Of a DNA stretch of 51,996 nucleotides, positions 18,870 to 28,684 are shown in pieces; positions within the stretch are counted from its first letter, which is position 1; every line of letters begins with the position of its first letter. The position numbers and the translations under genes are program-made. The notes below the pieces were generated by a model, which made no database searches, was not told where the DNA came from, and was given only the letters and a program-made list of their open reading frames with translations. Source of the DNA: Verrucomicrobiota bacterium (GTDB lineage Bacteria > Verrucomicrobiota > Verrucomicrobiia > Opitutales > Opitutaceae); the NCBI GenBank assembly GCA_963205455.1, contig CAUJJL010000083.1, forward strand, positions 1 through 51,996. Direction: 5' to 3'.

Positions 18870-19022
18870 GGAAAATTCCTTCCAACCGACGCCCCTCCTC
18901 GATTCGAGCCCAGTGCCTGAGGGCGGCGCCTGGCATGCATCATCGCGAAGTTGTGTATTCAGGTGACGCGGTAGCGTTCAGCGTAGCTCACGCGATGAAT
19001 CGATTGGGATTGGATCGTCGGC

Positions 19023-20489
19023 TCAGCGTTTCAGCGGGTCGCGTTCCTGGGCCATGCGGAGCAGAAGCGGATCATTGATTTCACGCTGCCAGGCATACAA
19101 TCGCTCCTGCAGCCCCGCCTTGATCCCCTCGATGTCCTGGCCTTCCGCGCGCTTTCCCGCCCGCTGTGGTCGGTAGAGATTGTACTGCTCGCCCGGATCG
19201 TTCTTGAGATCGTACAATTCATCCAACTCAAGCGAGAGATAGTGCCTCACCATCTTCCAGTCCGACGTGCGGATCATGCGCATGTGCGCAATGCCGCCGC
19301 TGATCAGATCGTACTGCCCGAACATCACCTCGCGCCACGGGATCCTTTTACCCATCAATCGCGGTGAAAAATCCGCTCCGTGCTGCCGGGAGTCTGCGGG
19401 CACCGGCACCCCCATGAGCCCCAGGATGGTCGCAAACGTATCGACACTTGAGAATGGCTCCGTTGCCTCCAAACCCGCAGGTATCCGGCCCGGCCAGCGC
19501 ACGATGAACGGTATGCGGATGGCTTCCTCAAACATGTTCGGACGCTTGGTGTTCTGCGGAATCCCCGGAAACATCCACCAGGCATTGCCTTTCGAATGCA
19601 ACCCATGCTGGCCGATCATGTAGCCGTGGTCGCTCGTGAAGACCACGATCGTATTCTCCAGCAGGTTCAACTCCTTCAGCCGCGCCATCAGCCGCCCGAC
19701 ATTGCGGTCCACCGCATGCACGGAAATGAGGTACTCGCGCGTATACCGGTTCACCTCCTCCTGATCGAGCCCGGGATACTCCGCCCCCCTGATCTCGCGT
19801 CCCTCGTAAGCCTTCTGATCAACTTCGGGCATGGGCGTGTACTTGAGATGCGGCTCCCTGAAATGAAGCAGCAGCGCGAAGGGATGATCACGGTTCTTCT
19901 CAACGAAGCCAATCGCATGATCGGTGAGGATGTCTGAAATCGGCCCTTTGAATGTCCGCACCTCTCCATTTTCCTCGAGCGGCGGATTCATCGGCACATT
20001 GACGGCCCCCATGTATCCAAAAAACCAGTCGAAACCCTGACGCGTCGGGTGAAACTGCGGCTGAGTGCCGAGATGCCACTTGCCCGAAAGCCCCGTGGTA
20101 TAGCCCTGCTGCTGCAGCACCTCGGGCCAGGTGAGAACCTGCGGTGGCAGTCCAAAGCCGGCGGCCACCTCCGATCCGGCAAGGAAATCGGTGATGCCGA
20201 CCTCGGTCCCATAGAGCCCGGTGAGAAATGTCGCACGACTCGCCGAGCACACGGGCGACGGCACGAAAGCATTGCGCAGGAGCACGCCCTCCCGGGCCAG
20301 CCGATCGATGTTCGGTGTGACAACCTGCGGGTTGCCATAGGCCCCCACCGACCACGTCGCCTGATCATCCGTCATGACAAAGACCAGGTTAGGATTTGCT
20401 CCGCCCGATGGAGCTGAATGAAGCTCGCCGGCGGCCAGCGATGCCAGGACCAGGAGCAGGAGGGGAACGCGGGGAATTCGGATCAGCAT
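19023..20489 (-). CDS. Secreted sulfatase (type I, FGly-dependent)
   Basis: Hydrolyses a sulfate ester. A 488-residue protein with an N-terminal signal peptide (IPRVPLLLLVLASLAAGELHS). The metal-binding start is NLVFVMTDDQ (Asp41, Asp42). The formylglycine motif is CSASRATFLTG with Cys81, a CxAxR variant rather than CxPSR. Later conserved parts are GKWHLG and TSDHGYMIGQHG. It is the last gene of a five-gene minus-strand operon. The 157-bp gap before it could allow partial independence. Activity requires an anaerobic or aerobic maturase not seen here. Substrate is unknown; a sulfated polysaccharide is the usual target in this phylum. Confidence 0.92.
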   Translation of the reverse strand: MLIRIPRVPLLLLVLASLAAGELHSAPSGGANPNLVFVMTDDQATWSVGAYGNPQVVTPNIDRLAREGVLLRNAFVPSPVCSASRATFLTGLYGTEVGITDFLAGSEVAAGFGLPPQVLTWPEVLQQQGYTTGLSGKWHLGTQPQFHPTRQGFDWFFGYMGAVNVPMNPPLEENGEVRTFKGPISDILTDHAIGFVEKNRDHPFALLLHFREPHLKYTPMPEVDQKAYEGREIRGAEYPGLDQEEVNRYTREYLISVHAVDRNVGRLMARLKELNLLENTIVVFTSDHGYMIGQHGLHSKGNAWWMFPGIPQNTKRPNMFEEAIRIPFIVRWPGRIPAGLEATEPFSSVDTFATILGLMGVPVPADSRQHGADFSPRLMGKRIPWREVMFGQYDLISGGIAHMRMIRTSDWKMVRHYLSLELDELYDLKNDPGEQYNLYRPQRAGKRAEGQDIEGIKAGLQERLYAWQREINDPLLLRMAQERDPLKR

Positions 20490-20645
20490 GCGGCTATGAT
20501 GAGCCCATGGCCGAATGCCATCGGATCATCCGCGCCATCCTAGCACGCCATGCTGGCACCGGTCTTCGGCACGAACGGAAATTTGCTTCATCCGCACGGA
20601 ATGCGCATTCGCCAATGGAAGCGCCGCCGTCAACGCGCCTCAATA

Positions 20646-21947
20646 TCAGGTCTTGCGAACATTGATTGCGGCACCATCCCCAGGCAGCGGAACCGCGTCA
20701 CTCGGCATGTCCACATCGGAGTTTCCTTCGTAGTTCTCCGGGGCCGGAGCAAGGGACAGATTGTAATACGGCGAAGCGGGTTCGTCCATGAGTTCACGCC
20801 AGCGAACCATCTTTCCGCTATACGCAGAGATGCGTCCCAGAATCGCGGTCATCGTCGCCTCAGCGACCTCACGCGCCCGGTTTTCGGGACGTCCATGGAT
20901 GACCCCGTTGATCAGGTTGACGTGCTCCTGCACAAGCGCGTTGTCGCTCAGGACTTCAATCGCGGGCACCGATACATCCCGACCCGTCAGCTTGCCACCG
21001 CCAAACACCTGGCCCTCCGTCCCTCGGAAGAACTCGCCGACGCGATTGTAGCATCCGGAAATCTGTCGGCACTGGCTATGGATGTGAACGCCATCACCAT
21101 AATCGTAATCGACACTGAAGAAATCGTACTGGTTGCCGGTTTCCCTGCGCAGGCGCGCACCGTAGCCGACTGCGGCGATCGGCACCCGGCCGATAAACCA
21201 GTTGGCAACGTCGAGATTGTGGACGTGCTGCTCGCAGATATGATCGCCGGAGAGTTCGACATAATTGAGCCAGTTCTCGGCGAGATATTCGCGGTTCAAC
21301 AAACCCGGCTTCCGCTGCACGATCCACGGAACCTTTCCATCCCAGGAAACCGTCCCTCCGAGGATCGTGCCGATGGCACCAGCATCGATCTGCGCCTTGT
21401 TCGTCAGGTACGCGATGTCGTGGCGTCGCTGCGTGCCCGCCACCAGGCAAAGTCCCTTCGCACGCGCGGCCTCCCCCACTTCGATCACTTTCCGAACGCC
21501 CACGGGATCGACGGCCACCGGTTTCTCAAAGAAGACATGCTTCCCCGCTGCAACCGCGGCCGCGAGATGCAGGGGACGGAAGACCGGCGGTGTCGCAAGC
21601 AGCACGTACTCCGCGTCCGATTCCATTACCCTCTTGTAGGCATCAAAGCCGGAAATCACCCGGCTGACCGGCAGTTTGTAACTGTCTGCGACCTTCCTCG
21701 CCTTGTGCTCAAAACAATCGGCGACCGCAACGATGTCGACCTCGCGCCCCAGCAGCTTCGCGGCATCGGAGAAATTTTTCAATGCGCCCCCTGCGCCATT
21801 TCCCGAGCCGCGCCCGCCACAGCCGACGAGGGCCACCTTCAGGGGGGGCCCTTTGGGCGCAGCTGTGGTCAGGTTGAAGAGCGAGGCGCCCGCGGCAAGC
21901 ACGGCACCCTGTTTGAGGAACTCACGACGGGATGAGGGGGTGTTCAT
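20646..21947 (-). CDS. Gfo/Idh/MocA-family oxidoreductase with Tat signal
   Basis: An NAD(P)-dependent sugar oxidoreductase of 433 residues. The N-terminus has the twin-arginine motif SRREFLK followed by a hydrophobic stretch, so export as a folded, cofactor-loaded enzyme is likely. The Rossmann start is LKVALVGCGGRGSGN. The conserved GKHVFFEKPVAVD carries the family EKP motif. The catalytic region includes CEQHVHNLDVANWF. Exported Gfo/Idh proteins are frequent in Planctomycetes and Verrucomicrobia beside sulfatases. It lies 27 bp downstream of the other sulfatase gene, consistent with one transcript. Likely role: oxidation or reduction of a sugar released from a sulfated glycan. Confidence 0.92.
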   Translation of the reverse strand: MNTPSSRREFLKQGAVLAAGASLFNLTTAAPKGPPLKVALVGCGGRGSGNGAGGALKNFSDAAKLLGREVDIVAVADCFEHKARKVADSYKLPVSRVISGFDAYKRVMESDAEYVLLATPPVFRPLHLAAAVAAGKHVFFEKPVAVDPVGVRKVIEVGEAARAKGLCLVAGTQRRHDIAYLTNKAQIDAGAIGTILGGTVSWDGKVPWIVQRKPGLLNREYLAENWLNYVELSGDHICEQHVHNLDVANWFIGRVPIAAVGYGARLRRETGNQYDFFSVDYDYGDGVHIHSQCRQISGCYNRVGEFFRGTEGQVFGGGKLTGRDVSVPAIEVLSDNALVQEHVNLINGVIHGRPENRAREVAEATMTAILGRISAYSGKMVRWRELMDEPASPYYNLSLAPAPENYEGNSDVDMPSDAVPLPGDGAAINVRKT

Positions 21948-21974
21948 GGGATTTCGAGAGGTTTGAAAGTGGGT

Positions 21975-23432
21975 TCAGTTTGCCGACCCGATTGAGGCGG
22001 GAGCCTTCGCTCCCGGCATCCAGGCACCCGCATTGGTCCGCCAGCGATCCAGGCGACTGCGCAGTTCAGCCACGCGCGCGGGTTCCCGGTCAGCGAGATC
22101 AACTTGCTCGGAGGGATCATTGGCAAGATTGAACAGTTCCACCCTGCTGTCTTCAAGGTATTCCAGCATTTTCCAGTCACCTGAGCGTATCGCACTCACG
22201 GGATCCGTGGTTTGATAGTAGTGCGGATAGTGGAAATACAGATCCCTGCGCGACAGATGCGCGGAGGGTTTCTCGAGCAGCGGTCGGAGGTCAACCCCAT
22301 CCACCGCGGTCGCGGACGCATCCTTCCCCGCGAGGGTCGGAAAGAGATCCGCCAGCCAGACCGGTTCCTCGCAAACCTTGCCGACAGCCGTTACACCGGG
22401 CCAGCGCATGATGAGCGGCACCCGGATGCCTCCCTCGTAAAGAGACCCTTTGCCCGATCTCAGCGGCGCATTGCTGGTTACAGGCGCCTGCTGGCCGCGC
22501 GGCTTTCCGATATAGCCTCCATTGTCGCTTGTGAAAATCACGACCGTATTCTGGTCCAGGCCACGTGCCTTCAGATGTGTAAGCATCCGTCCAACATTGT
22601 CATCCAGGTTCTTTATCATCGCCGCATAGGTCACGTTCTGGTGGTGCATGCCGGGACGCAGGGCTGCTGCAAAATGATCGATGTCGCCCGTTTTTGCCTC
22701 CAGCGGGATGTGCACACCGTAATGCGCCAGGTAAACGAAGAACGGCTGCCCCCGGGCACGATCAATCACGTTCAGCGCTTCATCCGTCAGTCGATCGGTA
22801 AGGTATTCGCCCGGTTTTCCAAACTGCAGATCCGGCACGTAACGAAACTCTGTTTTTCTGAGTTCCCCCGCGGGCGAGCGCGATTCCATCATGCCTCGAT
22901 AGGGCCACCAATAGGTCGGAGGTGCGCCCCAGTGCGTGCCACCGATGTTGATGTCGAAACCCTGCGTCTCAGGCGCATGCGCGCCATCTCCCAGATGCCA
23001 TTTGCCGATCAGCGCCGTCAGATATCCCGCGGTGTGCAGGCGCTCCGCGATCGTGACTTCGGACAGATCGAGATCATGCCGCGACGGTGCCTCCAACGGC
23101 CGCGCATTGGCGGGGCGATTCAGCGCCTTTTCTATCCAGACGGTAATCCCGGTGCGGACGGCATGTCGGCCGGTCAGAAGCATGGCCCGGCTCGGCGAAC
23201 ACACCGACATCGCGTACGCCTGACTGAAGCGCACGCCTTCTCGCGCGAGGCGGTCGATGTTCGGTGTCTCAACCAGATCACCACCCTGGCAGGTCAGATC
23301 GGACCACCCCAGGTCATCGGTGAGGATCAGGACAATGTTGGGGGGACGCTTTTCCGCGGCAGAGAGAACCTGCGCGAACAGGAGCACTGCCAGGGCAAGA
23401 GAAGGGATTCCGGGATTTCTGGGGATACGCAC
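21975..23432 (-). CDS. Secreted arylsulfatase A-like sulfatase
   Basis: A 485-residue type I sulfatase. Signal peptide SLALAVLLFAQVLSAA is near the N-terminus. Metal ligands are in PNIVLILTDDLGWSD (Asp39, Asp40). The formylglycine motif is CSPSRAMLLTGRH with Cys78, the canonical CxPSR. GKWHLGDGAHAPETQGFD and TSDNGGYIG complete the active site. The pattern fits arylsulfatase A/N-acetylgalactosamine-6-sulfatase relatives (S1 family), but the substrate cannot be told. It is placed between the heme protein (52-bp gap) and the oxidoreductase (27-bp gap). Confidence 0.94.
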   Translation of the reverse strand: MRIPRNPGIPSLALAVLLFAQVLSAAEKRPPNIVLILTDDLGWSDLTCQGGDLVETPNIDRLAREGVRFSQAYAMSVCSPSRAMLLTGRHAVRTGITVWIEKALNRPANARPLEAPSRHDLDLSEVTIAERLHTAGYLTALIGKWHLGDGAHAPETQGFDINIGGTHWGAPPTYWWPYRGMMESRSPAGELRKTEFRYVPDLQFGKPGEYLTDRLTDEALNVIDRARGQPFFVYLAHYGVHIPLEAKTGDIDHFAAALRPGMHHQNVTYAAMIKNLDDNVGRMLTHLKARGLDQNTVVIFTSDNGGYIGKPRGQQAPVTSNAPLRSGKGSLYEGGIRVPLIMRWPGVTAVGKVCEEPVWLADLFPTLAGKDASATAVDGVDLRPLLEKPSAHLSRRDLYFHYPHYYQTTDPVSAIRSGDWKMLEYLEDSRVELFNLANDPSEQVDLADREPARVAELRSRLDRWRTNAGAWMPGAKAPASIGSAN

Positions 23433-23484
23433 AACCGAATCGTATCATTCCCAAACGCGCGCTGTCCTGCGTCCGTGCGGAATT

Positions 23485-26430
23485 TTAATTGCCACCCGCG
23501 GAATCGCGGTGAGCGCGGGCCCGGCGCCGGTGGGGCGGTTCCCGTCCACCCACCTCCTCAAGGAAGGCGACGAGATCGCTCATGCCCTGCGCATCAATCG
23601 ACGACTCCAGGCCCTCGGGCATGAGGGAATGCTCGGTTGCAGTGATCGATCGGATATCGCTTCGGAGCAGCGTCTGGGTTGATCCATCAAGCCCGCCCAG
23701 CGTGATGCTGTTTCCCGCTTCCCCCACCAGCATTCCCGCGAGTGTCCGCCCGTCGTTCATTTCGATCGTATGAAGCTGGAAGCGACCCTCAACGACACGA
23801 TTGGGATCGAGGACATGCGTAACGACATAGGGAGCACTCCGATCCGCGAGGCTCGCGAGATCCGGTCCGATATCACCCCCTGAAATCGTGCCGAGTCGGT
23901 GACAGGCGGAGCAGATCTGTCCGAACACTTCACGGCCGTGATTCGCGTTTCCAGTGAGTCCCGACATCGAGCTCAGATAGGTGTCGATGACACGCTGCCG
24001 ATCAGGATTGGAACTTGTATTGAGCACCTTGCGCGCACGCTGCGCCTGCACGGGATCAGCAAGGCCGGTCAGCATCAGGCGCTGGCCCGAGGCCAGTTCA
24101 CGAACCATCGACGGATCCTTTTCCAGATGATCCAGCAGGCGCACTGCCCATGCCGGCCGATTGACCAGCAGATCCAGCACGACGTCCTGAATCTTCGGAC
24201 TGCACTCGCCCAGGATCTTCAGAAATAGATCGGCCACCTCCAGTCCGGGAAGTTGCGCCAGCCGGTTTGCGGCCGCCAACTGCACCTCCAGAGGCGTCTG
24301 TATGCCAACCATCAAGCCAGCAAGCTGCGCCACATCCTTCTCCCTAAGTGCGGGATCACGCACAAGCAGGCCTGCCGCGGCGCTCCGTCTCGTGATATCC
24401 GCACGCTCGTCGGAAACCGCTTCTCTCGCCTCTCCAATCACACGCTGGACATCGGCGTCACTCGCTGTGTGGTCATCGCTCTGACTCCGCGTCCGTCCAT
24501 CGAGGAATCGAGCCAGGTGCCTGAACTGTTCTCCCTGATCCGCAACCGCGCGCGCGGCCGTGAGCAGGGAGCGCATTCGATCGGATGTTACCCGATCCGC
24601 GCCAGCCGCGAGATCGATCAATGCCGGCTCAATGAGCTGCCCGGGAGATAGCGCCGCCACCATCTCCTGAAGATGCGCCGGAGCGGAACTCATCGCCGCG
24701 GCCTTGATGTAGGCATCACCCTTATCCCTGACGAGCCTGAGCAGGGCCTCGGCGGCAGCTTTTCCCCTCCAATACCCAAGCGAATAGCCGAGTTGTTGCC
24801 GCACCAGGGGATCCGGATCCGCCGCCAAACCAACAAGACGGGCCAGCATCGCGGCGTCACCGGAAAACGATTCACTCAGCCGGACCGCCTGACGCCGGAC
24901 ACCGGGAGAAAGATCGCCGAGGGCACGAATCACCTGCGTAGACGTAAGCTTGTGCATCAGATCGAGCGTGCACAGGACCTGCACGCGCGTTTCAGGACGC
25001 GAGTCATCGAGCAGGTGCTCCAAGGCATCCGTCGGCCACCCGGATCCGCGCCACACCCATTGCTGCTGGGCAAGATCGCGCAGGGTTCCGCTCGGACTGG
25101 CCAAAGCGCTGGCCAATCCGGCGGCATCCGCCCGATCAAGCCGTGGCACTGCGCGAAGGGGTGTGTCGCGACGCCGCACGCGATAGATGCGTCCCATCTG
25201 CGAGCCCTGTCTCAGATCACCCAGAAGCCTGAGCCACGCCTCGGGAATGTATTGCGGATGCTCGATGACCTGCCGGTACATGTCGGGCAGATACAGGGCT
25301 CCATCAGGTCCAACGCGAATGCTCGTGAAGCGCGACCAGTTGTCCGTCGAGGCCAGGAATTCCGATTTTTCCTCTCCGGGTGCGCGGTGACTCCTGAACG
25401 TCGCACCCAAGGGTGAAAGGATCTCGCGGTGCACGAGATTGTGCACCGGTTCGCAAACAAAGACATTGCCGGTGTATGCAGGCCCAAGCGCCTCGTCGCG
25501 CAAAACCATCACACCGCAAGCGGAGGTGAATGCATTGAAGTGCCCGGCATTGTTGAATCGTGCGAGAGTGCGGCTTCTGGGATACACCGGTGCAGCACCC
25601 GGAATCTCGGGAACCGTGACCACAGGGTTCGGCGGCACCAAACTGGGATTTCGCCTGAGGTATCGGTCCTCAAGCGCATAGTTCCAGACAGGATTTGCAT
25701 TGTTGCATCCAAACCAGTTGCCCCAGTCGTCGCGGTTGCGTCCGAACTGGGAGCGACCTGTCAGCGGCTCTGCCACACCCTCATCCGGTTTGATGCGGAC
25801 ATCACGCGTCATGTCCATTGAGACACCGGTCCGTTTCGAAACGATGCTGCCTCGCGTGCCTCCGTTCGCGACGTAGACCCAGCCATCAAGTCCCCACTGC
25901 AGTCCGTTCGCCTGGTGCTGCTGATTGCCCACTCCCAATCCGTCGAACAGCACCTTGCGCTCGTCCGCTCGTCCATCGCCATCCGTATCCCGCAGAAACA
26001 TCAGCTCGGGCGCGGCGATCACCAGTACACCATCGCGCCAGGGCATGACTGCGGTCGGAAAATGCAATCCATCCATGAAGAGGGTGGATCGGTCGAAGTG
26101 CCCGTCATACTTCGTGGATTCGAGCACCCGGATGCGCCCGCCCGTGCCTCCCTTTCCATCGACACCCAGCGGGTAATCTCCCATTTCAACGACCCAGAGG
26201 CGTCCGTCGGCGCCCCAGGCCAGATCGATCGGATCCTGCACATCCGGCTCCGATGCCACGAGTTCAACGACCAGATCGTCGGGCACGTGGATGGCCGCAA
26301 GTGAAGCCTGCGGCGAAAGCGGATCTGGGAACTTCACGCGCTCTTTCGGAGGAGCAAGTGGCTGGGCCCAGCCCGCAGATGCCAGCAGGACCATGAGGAC
26401 GACCCCGGTGCCAATCGCTGTGCCTCTCAT
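23485..26430 (-). CDS. PVC-type heme-binding CxxCH protein with HEAT-like repeats
   Basis: A 981-residue exported protein (signal peptide AIGTGVVLMVLLASAGWAQ). Residues about 60-420 form a beta-propeller dehydrogenase-like domain with DLAWGADGRLWVVEMGDYPL and DTDGDGRADERKVLFDGLG (TIGR02604 type as I recall). Residues about 430-800 are helical repeats resembling HEAT. The C-terminal domain begins with a heme c attachment site CSACH (840-844), ahead of DIGPDLASLADRSAPYVVTH; this is the Planctomycete/Verrucomicrobium putative heme-binding domain. It probably oxidises a sugar or glycan periplasmically and passes electrons through the heme. The start overlaps the ceramidase-like gene by 4 bp (ATGA), so the two are coupled. 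Confidence 0.93.
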   Translation of the reverse strand: MRGTAIGTGVVLMVLLASAGWAQPLAPPKERVKFPDPLSPQASLAAIHVPDDLVVELVASEPDVQDPIDLAWGADGRLWVVEMGDYPLGVDGKGGTGGRIRVLESTKYDGHFDRSTLFMDGLHFPTAVMPWRDGVLVIAAPELMFLRDTDGDGRADERKVLFDGLGVGNQQHQANGLQWGLDGWVYVANGGTRGSIVSKRTGVSMDMTRDVRIKPDEGVAEPLTGRSQFGRNRDDWGNWFGCNNANPVWNYALEDRYLRRNPSLVPPNPVVTVPEIPGAAPVYPRSRTLARFNNAGHFNAFTSACGVMVLRDEALGPAYTGNVFVCEPVHNLVHREILSPLGATFRSHRAPGEEKSEFLASTDNWSRFTSIRVGPDGALYLPDMYRQVIEHPQYIPEAWLRLLGDLRQGSQMGRIYRVRRRDTPLRAVPRLDRADAAGLASALASPSGTLRDLAQQQWVWRGSGWPTDALEHLLDDSRPETRVQVLCTLDLMHKLTSTQVIRALGDLSPGVRRQAVRLSESFSGDAAMLARLVGLAADPDPLVRQQLGYSLGYWRGKAAAEALLRLVRDKGDAYIKAAAMSSAPAHLQEMVAALSPGQLIEPALIDLAAGADRVTSDRMRSLLTAARAVADQGEQFRHLARFLDGRTRSQSDDHTASDADVQRVIGEAREAVSDERADITRRSAAAGLLVRDPALREKDVAQLAGLMVGIQTPLEVQLAAANRLAQLPGLEVADLFLKILGECSPKIQDVVLDLLVNRPAWAVRLLDHLEKDPSMVRELASGQRLMLTGLADPVQAQRARKVLNTSSNPDRQRVIDTYLSSMSGLTGNANHGREVFGQICSACHRLGTISGGDIGPDLASLADRSAPYVVTHVLDPNRVVEGRFQLHTIEMNDGRTLAGMLVGEAGNSITLGGLDGSTQTLLRSDIRSITATEHSLMPEGLESSIDAQGMSDLVAFLEEVGGREPPHRRRARAHRDSAGGN

Positions 26431-27737
26431 TGTCTTCCTTTTGCCCGGTTCATTTCTTCAACCTGCGAGAGAACCGCCGCGATGATCCGATCCTCGGTGC
26501 CGGCGGCGAGCCTTCCTGACCAGCCGTACTTCAGCATCGAAGCATCCACTTCGTAACCACCTTCCGGATACATGCGACGCGATGCCACGTAGCAGGGGAC
26601 GGAATTGCTGTAGGCGTTCACCCAAAGGCGTTCAGCGTCCAGTTCGCGCCGCAGCCGGAGCGAATAGTCGGACGCCATTTCTCCTCCGAGAAAGATCATC
26701 GTCAGTTCCTTCCCAAACGCCCACGTCTGCACGGGGATCGGCACCTGCTCGAGTATCCCCTTCTTGTTGGGTTCATCCAGCGGAAGATGCACGACCCGAT
26801 AACTCGCAGCCGTAACACCGGGCAGCGGTGTGAGCCCCTTGCCCATCAGGTGGGCCACCTCCGCCGCCACTTCGCGTCCATTGGTCCTGGCCGCTGCAAT
26901 CCCGTTCTTCGGATACGGGCCTGCATCGCCGGCACATCCAAGCGCAACGAGCGCCACCGCCCCCGGGTTTTCGGATTCGATCTGGGCTGCAGCTTCACCC
27001 GCCCAATCAGGATGGATGATCATGCCTCCGCCATTTGACGTGCAATGGCACGCATAGCTCGCCAGGACCGCCCGCATCCTTCCGTCGTCGCCTTGAGCCA
27101 CGAGCACCGGCAGCGTGCGATCGGCCGGGGCGTTCGGCACCACTCCAAACCGTTTCCACTTTCCATCCTTGAGTTCGCGGCGGTTGACCGCGAATCCCGC
27201 ATATCCCTGCGCCCAGGACAAGCGCGCGGCATGACGCTCCTCAAGCGCGGCCACCGCCACCTGCCGAAGGCGTTCCTTCAGCCAGCCCGTGTAGCGCACC
27301 ATGGCATCGTGCTCTTCGGGTTGGATATCGTGGCGTTCGGCGACCAGATAGCCGTCGATCGCCGGGCCGCTGTGCGTATGAATGGCGCAGACAGCAACGT
27401 GATCGCGCTTCAGTCCGTGGCTGTGCGCCAGTTCGGATGCGACCCAATCGCTGACCGCGGAGGTGATGCCCACCAGTTCAACCGACACCAGCACCGCCGT
27501 ATCGGCCCCCTCCCCGATTGCGAGAGCCCTCGCATGGAGCGGCATCTCCACCTTCCAATTCGTTCCCCTGCGATTGGCATAACCCGCCAGGCGGATTGGA
27601 AACTGGGGCGTAATGTCGATCCTCGCAGCACCGACCGGCACGGGCTGGGTCGGAGCCGATATCAACGACCCCGGGACGAGAAACAGACCGGCGATAAGCG
27701 CGCAGATTTTTCCAGGAATCGGAAGAGGAATTTTCAT
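26427..27737 (-). CDS. Neutral/alkaline non-lysosomal ceramidase-like hydrolase
   Basis: A 436-residue exported protein with signal peptide ICALIAGLFLVPGSLISAP. The N-terminal region (GAARIDITPQFPIRLAGYANR) and the zinc-type motif CAIHTHSGPAIDG (His120, His122) match the neutral ceramidase N-terminal domain. A second histidine-rich region, YACHCTSNGGGMIIHPDWAG, is also typical. It is shorter than true ceramidases (about 650-700 residues) and lacks their C-terminal domain, so the substrate may not be ceramide; related single-domain proteins are common in PVC genomes without a known substrate. It is the first gene of the five-gene operon and is divergent from the DUF1080 gene across 247 bp. Confidence 0.85.
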   Translation of the reverse strand: MKIPLPIPGKICALIAGLFLVPGSLISAPTQPVPVGAARIDITPQFPIRLAGYANRRGTNWKVEMPLHARALAIGEGADTAVLVSVELVGITSAVSDWVASELAHSHGLKRDHVAVCAIHTHSGPAIDGYLVAERHDIQPEEHDAMVRYTGWLKERLRQVAVAALEERHAARLSWAQGYAGFAVNRRELKDGKWKRFGVVPNAPADRTLPVLVAQGDDGRMRAVLASYACHCTSNGGGMIIHPDWAGEAAAQIESENPGAVALVALGCAGDAGPYPKNGIAAARTNGREVAAEVAHLMGKGLTPLPGVTAASYRVVHLPLDEPNKKGILEQVPIPVQTWAFGKELTMIFLGGEMASDYSLRLRRELDAERLWVNAYSNSVPCYVASRRMYPEGGYEVDASMLKYGWSGRLAAGTEDRIIAAVLSQVEEMNRAKGRQ

Positions 27738-27984
27738 GGTTAATAACTCGAGGACTCACGAACCGGCTTTCAGCCGTTCAATCGTCAAAAATCCTAACGC
27801 GCCCTCATGTTGACGTCTTGAGTTTCCGTGGAAAAGCTTGTTGCGCCAGCGGAATGAGCGATCCCTCCGATTTGGGTTTCCGCCCGTGTGTCCTCTTTTT
27901 CCATCTCGACCGAAGACAATCCGGGCGCTGAAGGCTAGACTGCGGGCCAATTTCGGATCACCCCGTATTCAACCACCTATCTTC

Positions 27985-28659
27985 ATGCGCAAGTCCAGCT
28001 CACTCCTGATTTGTCTTCTCTCACTCGCGACCGCGGCCCGGCTTACAGCCTCCGAGTGGGTGTCCCTCTTCGACGGAAAGACCCTCAACAACTGGGTCGT
28101 GAAGGGCGGAAATGCCACCTACCGCGTGGAGAACGGTGAGATTGTCGGCACAACCGGCAGCAAAGGCTCCATCAACACCTTTCTCTGCACAACGCGCGAT
28201 TACAGCGACTTTGAACTCGAACTCGAAGTGAAGCTCGATGACAGCCTGAACTCAGGCGTGCAGATCCGCAGCCACACCTACACCAAGGACACACCCCAGC
28301 CCTCAGGGGGCAATCGCATCCGCATCAAGGGCGAGGTCTACGGCTACCAATGCGAAATGGCCGCCAACGCCAAGGGCACGGCCGGAAACTTCTGGGACGA
28401 AGGCCGGTGGACCAAGTGGCATGATGACCTCACCAACAAGCCCGGCGCAGCGACTGCCTTCAAGGCAGGTCAGTGGAATCACTACCGCATCATAGCCAAG
28501 GGCGATCACATCCGCTCATGGGTCAACGGCATTCCCTGCGCGGACTTCCACGACAGCGAGGACGCCAGCGGATTCATCGGACTTCAGATTCACCGCATCC
28601 GGGCGGACGTCGGTCCTTTCCATGCCCGCTGGCGCAACATCAGGATCCGCGAATTGTAG
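27985..28659 (+). CDS. DUF1080 (3-keto-disaccharide hydrolase-like) exported protein
   Basis: The open frame starts at 27838, but the ATG at 27985 gives a proper signal peptide (MRKSSSLLICLLSLATAARL) and 224 residues. The mature protein begins EWVSLFDGKTLNNWVVKGG, the typical DUF1080 opening. It continues with a concanavalin-like beta-sandwich (SDFELELEVKLDDSLNSGVQ, WNHYRIIAKGDHIRSWVNG). Family members cleave or bind 3-keto-glycosides and nearly always lie near Gfo/Idh oxidoreductases and sulfatases, as here. Divergent placement with the operon to the left suggests common regulation. The 247-bp space between them holds the likely promoters, but I see no clear consensus elements. Confidence 0.93.
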   Translation: MRKSSSLLICLLSLATAARLTASEWVSLFDGKTLNNWVVKGGNATYRVENGEIVGTTGSKGSINTFLCTTRDYSDFELELEVKLDDSLNSGVQIRSHTYTKDTPQPSGGNRIRIKGEVYGYQCEMAANAKGTAGNFWDEGRWTKWHDDLTNKPGAATAFKAGQWNHYRIIAKGDHIRSWVNGIPCADFHDSEDASGFIGLQIHRIRADVGPFHARWRNIRIREL

Positions 28660-28684
28660 CCGCGAACGCCCGGGCGCTTGGGAC

